The translations under genes were made by a program, and so were the position numbers. 64,000 nt of DNA. It comes from JBLMXQ01 sp050257855 (lineage in GTDB: Bacteria; Acidobacteriota; Vicinamibacteria; Vicinamibacterales; CAVVIG01). How positions within the stretch are numbered: position 1 is the first letter of the stretch; each line of letters opens with the position of its first letter. The notes beneath the pieces were generated by a model. It worked only from the letters and a program-made list of their open reading frames with translations. It had not been told where the DNA came from and did no database searches. Shown here one piece after another: positions 58,901 to 64,000 of the stretch. Location: positions 1 through 64,000 of the forward strand of contig JBLMXQ010000118.1 in assembly GCA_050257855.1 (NCBI GenBank), in the 5' to 3' direction.

Positions 58901-60623
58901 CCAGCTCGCCGACGCGCGCCGCGCCAGGCCCGCCGCCGACCAGAAACACTCCGTACAGGCCGCGGTCGGGAATCGTGCCGCCGTTGATGATCGCGACCCG
59001 CCTCGCATTCTCGCGCGCCGTGACGGTCCCCGCGACGCGGTCCCAGGTGATGCGCGGGCGCAGCTCCGCGAATTCGTCCGACGGATACCGGCCGGAGAGC
59101 ATGTCCAGCACGCCGTCGAACACGGTGCGGCTCAGGTCGGCGAACGGCGCGGCACGGCGGATCGTCCCGAACAGCTCGTCGGCGTGCCACGCGTCCATCG
59201 CCGCCATCGCGACCACCTGCTGCGCGACGACGTCGAGCGGGTTGCGCGGGTAGCGCGTCGCCTCGACGGCGCCGTCGTGCATCGCCCGCGCGACCGCGGC
59301 GCACGCGACGAGATCGCCGCGGAACTTCGGGAAGATCACCCCTTCGCTGACGGCGTTGGCCTGGTGGCCGCCGCGGCCGATGCGCTGGAGGCCGCTCGCG
59401 ACCGACGGCGGCGCTTCGACCTGGACGACGAGATCGATCGCGCCCATGTCGATGCCGAGCTCGAGCGACGAGGTGGCGACGAGCCCACGAAGGGACCCCG
59501 CCTTGAGCAGTTCTTCGACCTCGACGCGCTGCGGACGGGCGAGCGACCCGTGGTGGGAGCGCACGAGCGTCTCGCCCGCGAGCTCGTTGAGCGCGTTCGC
59601 CAGCCGCTCGGCGAGGCGCCGGCTGTTGACGAAGACGAGCGTCGAGCGGTGCGCGCGAATCAGCTCCAGCAGGCGCGGGTGGATGGCGGCCCAGATCGAC
59701 GGGCGCGTGTCGCCGACGGCCGCCGATCCGTTCGGGATGTCGCTCAGCCGCGCCATGTCCTCGACGGGGACCTCGATGGTCAGCGAGAGGCGCTTCTTCT
59801 CACCGGCGTCCACGATCGCGACGGGCCGGTACTGAACGGCGCCGCGCCGGGGCGACGCGAACTCGGTTTCGAGCCCGGCGGCGCTCGCCCCTTCCCCGTG
59901 GCTCTTTCCCTTTCGGCCGCGCCGCGTCCTGAGCCCCGGGCCGCAGGCCCCTTCGACGCCCCCGAGGAACCGGGCGACTTCGTCGAGCGGACGCTGGGTC
60001 GCCGACAGCCCGATGCGCTGCGGCCGCGTCGCGCAGCGGGCGGCGAGCCGCTCGAGCGAAACCGCGAGATGCGCACCCCGCTTGGTCGCCACCAGCGCGT
60101 GGATCTCGTCGACGATGACGGTGTCGACCGATCGCAGGGCCTCGCGCGCGTTCGAGGTGAGCAGGAGATAGAGCGATTCGGGCGTCGTGATCAGGATATC
60201 GGCCGGCTCGCGCCGGAACCGCGCACGCTCGGCGGCCGGAGTGTCGCCGGTGCGGATGGCGATCGACGGGGCGGCGAACGTCTCGCCGCGGGCCGAGGCG
60301 GCCTGCGCGATGCCGGCGAGCGGCGCCCGCAGGTTGCGCTCGACGTCGGAGGCGAGCGCCTTGAGCGGCGAGACGTAGAGCACGCGGCACCGCGCCGCCT
60401 TCGGAGGCGCCGGCGCGAACATCAGCCGCTCGAGGCACCAGAGGAACGCCGCGAGCGTCTTGCCGCTGCCGGTCGGCGCGAGGATGAGCGTCGACTCGCC
60501 GCGTGCGATCGCGGCCCAGCCGAGCGCCTGCGGGCGCGTCGGCGCGTCGAACGACGCCTCGAACCACTGCCGGACGGCCGGATGAAAAGGCGCGAGAGGC
60601 TCGGAAAGCGGCCTGACGGTCAC
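55926..60623 (-). CDS. lhr: Lhr-type large ATP-dependent helicase
   Basis: 1565 residues, the size of full-length bacterial Lhr. The helicase core (about 1-450) has the Q-motif region, Walker A APTGSGKT (49-56), motif II in VIVDEIHAL, motif III-like SATQR, and motif VI IGRGGHQAN. A winged-helix domain and the long C-terminal Lhr domains follow, with WTESGVLRMLRRRSLAKLRQEIEPVDQ, QGIVKKRQG and ALPGAVDLLRAL. Lhr unwinds DNA and RNA-DNA hybrids 3' to 5' and is linked to repair. The start is GTG at 60623, 2 bases after the start point predicted from a -10 box shared with the divergent small gene. Confidence 0.93.
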   Translation of the reverse strand: MTVRPLSEPLAPFHPAVRQWFEASFDAPTRPQALGWAAIARGESTLILAPTGSGKTLAAFLWCLERLMFAPAPPKAARCRVLYVSPLKALASDVERNLRAPLAGIAQAASARGETFAAPSIAIRTGDTPAAERARFRREPADILITTPESLYLLLTSNAREALRSVDTVIVDEIHALVATKRGAHLAVSLERLAARCATRPQRIGLSATQRPLDEVARFLGGVEGACGPGLRTRRGRKGKSHGEGASAAGLETEFASPRRGAVQYRPVAIVDAGEKKRLSLTIEVPVEDMARLSDIPNGSAAVGDTRPSIWAAIHPRLLELIRAHRSTLVFVNSRRLAERLANALNELAGETLVRSHHGSLARPQRVEVEELLKAGSLRGLVATSSLELGIDMGAIDLVVQVEAPPSVASGLQRIGRGGHQANAVSEGVIFPKFRGDLVACAAVARAMHDGAVEATRYPRNPLDVVAQQVVAMAAMDAWHADELFGTIRRAAPFADLSRTVFDGVLDMLSGRYPSDEFAELRPRITWDRVAGTVTARENARRVAIINGGTIPDRGLYGVFLVGGGPGAARVGELDEEMVFESRPGEVFVLGASSWRIEEITHDRVLVSPAPGQPGKMPFWKGDRAGRPLELGLAIGRLMHDLVRMPPAAALDRLTREHDLGAGAAENLLQYLRDQIAATRALPDASTIVVERVRDELGDWRVCVLSPRGGRVHAPWAMAASAKIREETGIDVETLWSDDGFVVRFPDVDEPPDPRLLVPDPDEVQALVVRQLGATALFAAKFRENAARSLLLPKRRPGLRAPLWQQRKRAADLLAVASKYGSFPVLLETYRECLRDVFDMPALVSTLSDVRSRRVRVATVDADTPSPFAASLLFTYVASFLYDGDAPLAERRAQALAVDQAQLRELLGDAELRELIDADAMEAIERELQRLEPARRARTADGVHDLLLAIGDLAGDELRARTSAEAADAIETLVSDRRAVLLRIAGEARYVAVEDAARYRDALDVPLPPGIPEALLAPPADPAGDLAGRFVRTHAPVTAADLAARFALTNAAAEALLHRLAAEGRLIEGEFRPGGTRREWTESGVLRMLRRRSLAKLRQEIEPVDQTVLGRLMTTWQGIVKKRQGADALLDAIEQLQGSPLAASILETEILPARIGQYDPADLDAVTAAGEVVWVGVEPLGDRDGRVALYLADHLTRLLPPLTGGEQADARATAVLDYLRAHGASFFGPLHEAIGGGYPAETVDALWDLVWQGRVTNDTFHALRAFARAHAPRRHKRAVRPAFRSRRLAPPSAEGRWSLVRGREGPPAHAGRDGRSTIGADLTLQLLARYGVLTREAVGAESVPGGFATVYPVLKAMEEHGRVRRGYFVAGLGATQFALPGAVDLLRALREPAEDPEVAVLAAGDPANPYGATLKWPAASRPPTRTVGATVVLVDGALAAYLTRGDRQLLMFLPDVEPQRSRASRAVARVLIERARAGGEAPRGLLLEEIDGLPATAHDFAKALIEAGFVAGALGLQPGARRGTAAPVDAGAPALASAAGAARRPSRSAASSPFSARYFVDEEPD

Positions 60624-60631
60624 GCCCTGAT

Positions 60632-60639
60632 CTTATAAT
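60632..60639. promoter_or_regulatory. Overlapping divergent -10 boxes for lhr and the small gene
   Basis: Rightward TATAAT (60634-60639) points at the ATG at 60646 with leaderless spacing. Leftward TATAAG (60637 down to 60632) points at the GTG at 60623 with a 2-base leader. The two boxes share four bases, so only one polymerase can bind at a time. Confidence 0.5.
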
Positions 60640-60645
60640 GTGGGC

Positions 60646-60912
60646 ATGGGTGATGCGGGGGAAGGACTGATCGACGCGGATGCTCGAATCCAGGAGCGTA
60701 TGGACGAACTCGAGCGCGAGCGGGCCAGCGCGTCTCAACGGACCATTCGCGACCCCGAGCTGGTGCGCGCGATCGAGTCGCTGAGGCTCGCGCGGACCGA
60801 GCTCGAAGGGCAGCTCGCCGCGACGGCTCACGAGCGGCGCCGCTCGCAGATTCAGCAGGCGCTCGAGGAGATCGATCGGCGGATGGCTGAGGCGAGCGCG
60901 CGACTCACGTAG
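60646..60912 (+). CDS. Small coiled-coil protein of unknown function
   Basis: 88 residues, almost wholly helical and charged (IQERMDELERERASASQ, then QIQQALEEIDRRMAEASARL), so a coiled coil or helical hairpin. No signal or TM segment, no Cys. An in-frame GTG two codons upstream is an alternative start, but the -10 box points to the ATG. It is divergent from lhr with 22 bp between start codons and ends where the BNR gene ends, with no gap. Confidence 0.65.
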   Translation: MGDAGEGLIDADARIQERMDELERERASASQRTIRDPELVRAIESLRLARTELEGQLAATAHERRRSQIQQALEEIDRRMAEASARLT

Positions 60913-63900
60913 CTAGGGCGCTCCGCGGTCGGCCACGCTGACGCGCGGCACGGACGGGGCGATCGCGGCGGCGTCCAGCCGGCGGTTCAGTTCTGGAATC
61001 CGCGTATCGACGAGCTCCTTCAAGCCCGCCATCGCCGGCTTCAGATCCTCCAGGGCCGTCGCGAGCTGCCGCTCCTGCGCGTCGGTCGGCCGCGATGTCG
61101 ATCCCGACACGTCGCGGCTGACCGAGCCGATCTGACCGTTGGCGCGGCCGACCCGGCCCTGCGCCTCGCGCGTCAGCTTCGAGGTCTCGTCCGCGAACTT
61201 CTTCAGATCCGCCGGCGCGTTCTTCACCTCACCGAGCGCCTTCACGGTGGCGGCCGCCGCGTCGCGCAGTGCGAGCGCGCGGTTCGCCGCCGGAATCGAC
61301 TCCTTCTGCGCGTCGTACGCCTTCCTCAGCAGATCCCAGCGCGCGCGCAGATCATCGGCTCCGACCCGCACGCGCGGATCCTCGGTCACCTGTATGGCGG
61401 CCGACGCGCTGCGGCCATCGGCCGCGAGCGTCGCGCGATACCGGCCGGGCAGCACCACCGGGCCGCCCGGTGCTTCGGGAGCCGCGCCCGCTTCGCCGCC
61501 GCTCGGATCCCCTCCGCCGCCGTAGTCGCCCGGAACGCGCGCGTGCGTGCTCTCCGCCGGCCGCGGGCCCGCCGGATCGACGCCGGGCGCCCGAGGCCGC
61601 GCGGGCATCGGCAGGGGCGGCAGGCGCAGGTCCCATTCCACGCGGTGGACGCCGGATGCGCCGTCGACGTCGATCTCCCGAACGATTGTCCCGTCGGCGT
61701 CGGTGATGCGCAGCACGGGATGGGCCGCCGGCGTGGTCAGGCTGTAATAGATGATCGCGGCGCGCGGGGCGTTTCCGCCGACGTAGGTGGCCTGCGCCAG
61801 GAAGTCGCGATGCTCCAGGAAGTTGTAGGCGACGGCCGGCGTCGGCTCGAAGACGTGCGCGTCGGCCGCCGCGACCGCGTCGTTCCACTGCTCGAGCGGA
61901 GCGATGTTCATGATGTAGATGCCGCGGCCGTGCGTTGCGACGACGAGCTCGCGATCGCGCGGCTGAATCTCCACGTCGAGGACGGGGACGTCCGGCAGTC
62001 CGTTGGCGAGCGGATGCCACGCCCGGCCGCGGTCGAGCGAGATGTACAGCCCGCGCTCGGTTCCCGCGAAGAGAAGATCGGCGTTGAACGGATCCTCCCG
62101 GATCGCCCGCACCGCGGTCTCGGGCAGGCCTGACGTCATCGCCTGCCAGCTCCTGCCGCCGTCCTCGCTCGCGAACAGGTACGCCCGGTAATCGTCGTTC
62201 CGGTGGTTGTCGAACGCGACGAACATTCGATCGGCGCTCGCGTGCGACAGGACGATGCCGCTGACCCATGCGCCGTCCGGGGCGCCGGTGATCCGCGGCG
62301 TGACGTTGTCCCAGGTCGCGCCGTCGTTTGCCGAGACCTGGAGCAGGCCGTCATCGGTCCCCACCGCCAGCACACCCGGGCGGACGGGCGATTCGGCCAT
62401 CGCGGTCGCCGTGCCGTAGGCCGTGATGCCGTCGTTGCGCCCGAGCATCTGCGGGCCGGGCAGGACGCCCATGATCGGCAGCTTGTCGCGATCTATGTGC
62501 TTCGTCAGGTCGGGGCTGATGGCCGTCCAGTGATCGCCGCGGTCGAGCGAGCGCCACAGCCGGTTGCCCGCGAGGTAGATCGTCAGCGGGTTGTGGGGCG
62601 AGACGACGATGGGCGTCGTCCAGTTGAAGCGCAGCGCCGGGTTGTCGGGACCCGGGGCGCCGGCTGCGCCGGCCTCCTGATCCGCGGGACCCGGCCTGCT
62701 CGTGTTGCGCTCGAACGGGCGGATCGCGGTGCGCTCGCCGGTCGCGGTGTCGAAGCGCGCGACGCGGCCGTCCTGCGTCTCGATGTAGGCGGTCGTCGCA
62801 TCGGCCGGCGGCGCCGCGACGATCATCCCGTCGCCCCCGTCGACCTGAATCCAGTCGTCGTTGAGCGGACCCACGCGGTTGCGCGTCGCGCTCGGGCCGG
62901 ACCAGACGCCGTTGTCCTGCAGACCGGCGTAGACGTGGTACGGGTCGCGGCTGTCGAAGGTCACGCCGTAGATCTGCGCGAGCGGGATGTTGTTGACGCG
63001 GGTCCAGGTAGCGCTCCGATCGCGCGACCACCAGAGCCCGCCGTCGTTCCCGAGCCAGATCGTCGAGGGACGCGACGGATCGATCCACATCGCGTGATGA
63101 TCGACGTGCACGTTGCGCGCGCCGTCGCTCCGGAACGTCTTCCCGCCATCGTCGGAGACGAACAGCGAGGTGCCGAGCATGTAGATGCGCCGATCGTCCT
63201 GAGGGTCAATGCGTATCTGGCTGAAGTAGAGCGGCCGCGGCTGGAGCGGGCTCACTTTCGTCCACGTCCTGCCGCGATCGTTCGACCGGAAGATGCCGCC
63301 GTCCTTGTGCTCGTACGAGACGTAGAGGACGTCCGGGTTCTTCCGGAAGATGTCGATTCCGATGCGGCCGACGTTGCCGGACGGAAGGCCGCGCTCGAGG
63401 CGCGTCCAGGTCTTCCCGCCGTTCGTCGTCTTGTACAGGCCGCTGCCGGCTCCGCCGCCGTTGAAGCCGTACGCCTTGCGCTCGCGCTGATAGGCGGCGG
63501 CATAGAGCGTGTCCGGGTCGCGCGGGTCCATGGCCACGTCGACGAACCCCGTGTTCTCGTCGATGAACTTCGTGTTCGTCCAGGTCCTGCCGCCGTCGGT
63601 CGTCTTGAACAGTCCGCGTTCGCGGTTCGGTCCCCACAGATGTCCGAGCGCCGCCACGTAGACGACATCGGGGTTGGTCGGGTGGATGACGATGCGCCCG
63701 ATGTGCTTCGAATCGGCGAGGCCCATCAGCGTCCAGGTGGCGCCGCCGTCGGTGGACTTGTAGACGCCGTTGCCCCACGACGAGCTCTGGCGGCTGTTGG
63801 CTTCGCCGGTCCCGACCCACACGATGTCCGGATTCGAGCGGGAGACGGCGATGTCGCCGATCGAGGTGGTGCCGAAGCGGTCGAAGACCGGCGTCCACGT

Positions 63901-64000
63901 CGTGCCGCCGTTCACGGTCTTCCAGACGCCCCCGGTCGCCGCGCCGACGTAGATCACGTCGGGATGCGACTCGTCGACGGCGATGTCGTCGATTCGCCCG
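60913..64000 (-). CDS. Exported BNR/VPS10-repeat (sialidase-fold) protein, 5' end outside window
   Basis: 1028 residues visible, with the frame open to the right edge, so the signal peptide is missing. Many BNR-type repeats are seen, each with a Ser/Asn-x-Asp-x-Gly-x-Thr-Trp box (VNGGTTWT, TDGGATWT, TDGGRTWT, SNDRGRTWT, SDDGGKTF, SANDGATWD, SEDGGRSWQ), giving one or two large beta-propellers up to about residue 710. A fibronectin-like part follows (HPVLRITDADGTIVREIDVDG), then a Pro/Gly-rich linker and a helical C-terminal 130 residues. Such proteins are annotated as glycosyl hydrolases or sortilin-like in Acidobacteria; catalytic residues were not identified. Confidence 0.82.
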   Translation of the reverse strand, partial: GRIDDIAVDESHPDVIYVGAATGGVWKTVNGGTTWTPVFDRFGTTSIGDIAVSRSNPDIVWVGTGEANSRQSSSWGNGVYKSTDGGATWTLMGLADSKHIGRIVIHPTNPDVVYVAALGHLWGPNRERGLFKTTDGGRTWTNTKFIDENTGFVDVAMDPRDPDTLYAAAYQRERKAYGFNGGGAGSGLYKTTNGGKTWTRLERGLPSGNVGRIGIDIFRKNPDVLYVSYEHKDGGIFRSNDRGRTWTKVSPLQPRPLYFSQIRIDPQDDRRIYMLGTSLFVSDDGGKTFRSDGARNVHVDHHAMWIDPSRPSTIWLGNDGGLWWSRDRSATWTRVNNIPLAQIYGVTFDSRDPYHVYAGLQDNGVWSGPSATRNRVGPLNDDWIQVDGGDGMIVAAPPADATTAYIETQDGRVARFDTATGERTAIRPFERNTSRPGPADQEAGAAGAPGPDNPALRFNWTTPIVVSPHNPLTIYLAGNRLWRSLDRGDHWTAISPDLTKHIDRDKLPIMGVLPGPQMLGRNDGITAYGTATAMAESPVRPGVLAVGTDDGLLQVSANDGATWDNVTPRITGAPDGAWVSGIVLSHASADRMFVAFDNHRNDDYRAYLFASEDGGRSWQAMTSGLPETAVRAIREDPFNADLLFAGTERGLYISLDRGRAWHPLANGLPDVPVLDVEIQPRDRELVVATHGRGIYIMNIAPLEQWNDAVAAADAHVFEPTPAVAYNFLEHRDFLAQATYVGGNAPRAAIIYYSLTTPAAHPVLRITDADGTIVREIDVDGASGVHRVEWDLRLPPLPMPARPRAPGVDPAGPRPAESTHARVPGDYGGGGDPSGGEAGAAPEAPGGPVVLPGRYRATLAADGRSASAAIQVTEDPRVRVGADDLRARWDLLRKAYDAQKESIPAANRALALRDAAAATVKALGEVKNAPADLKKFADETSKLTREAQGRVGRANGQIGSVSRDVSGSTSRPTDAQERQLATALEDLKPAMAGLKELVDTRIPELNRRLDAAAIAPSVPRVSVADRGAP

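Noticed and set aside
57792..60638. A 948-codon plus-strand reading frame opposite lhr
   Set aside because: Same effect: Arg-rich shadow with no domain, against a full-length Lhr on the other strand.
1..64000. CRISPR arrays, tRNA or rRNA genes, insertion sequences, prophage or defence islands
   Set aside because: No regularly spaced repeats, cloverleaf sequences, transposase or integrase genes, or phage genes were seen. The Orc-like ATPase alone is not evidence of a defence system.

Overview
The window is about 70% G+C and densely coded on both strands. It suggests an acidobacterium, probably of the Vicinamibacteria type. This is inferred from the gene families (PSD1-type DUF1592/DUF1552 pairs with ankyrin proteins, a long VPS10/BNR-repeat exoprotein, BlaI-M56 pairs, a reaction-centre-type tetraheme cytochrome) and not from a marker gene. 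No rRNA, tRNA, CRISPR array or insertion sequence was recognised.

Layout. 1-10.9 kb: the end of an outer-membrane barrel gene, then a signalling block. The block holds a PknB-type Ser/Thr kinase with a PP2C phosphatase, an AAA ATPase, a hybrid histidine kinase and, divergent from it, a sigma-54 activator with a pseudo-receiver. 11-19.2 kb: a seven-gene electron-transfer operon. It encodes a Cyc2-like cytochrome-porin, a cupredoxin, a GltD-like Fe-S flavoprotein, a Rieske protein, cytochrome b, an octaheme cytochrome c and a monoheme lipoprotein. A -24/-12 element and a dyad separate it from the activator gene, so the activator probably controls it. 19.2-26.7 kb: BlaI-M56 pair with a visible promoter and operator, a B12 radical SAM protein, a CDF transporter, LemA/DUF2207 and YceI. 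26.8-30.8 kb: two transcription units, each preceded by the same 20-bp sequence holding an FNR/NnrR-type site. They encode a SufT-like protein, DUF2249, an NnrS-like membrane protein and a cupin. An oxidase-like membrane protein lies convergent to them.

32-46 kb: a three-gene cassette (DUF1592 cytochrome, DUF1552, ankyrin-repeat protein) present twice, as divergent paralogous operons around a 399-bp spacer. The rightward copy is followed by a monoheme protein and an exported metallo-beta-lactamase-fold protein. 46-49.5 kb: phospholipase D/cardiolipin synthase-like protein, YajQ, FdhD and DinB.

49.4-54.7 kb: an NAD-type formate dehydrogenase cluster. The catalytic gene has an in-frame TGA exactly where formate dehydrogenases carry selenocysteine, followed by a convincing bacterial SECIS hairpin. 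The usual N-terminal Fe-S part of the catalytic subunit is a separate gene at the other end of the cluster, and a tetraheme cytochrome overlaps the last gene. 54.7-64 kb: a lipoprotein, an Lhr helicase divergent from a small coiled-coil gene with overlapping -10 boxes, and a 5'-truncated BNR/VPS10 protein.

Several genes have a -10-like hexamer 6-12 bases before the start codon, which suggests frequent leaderless transcription.
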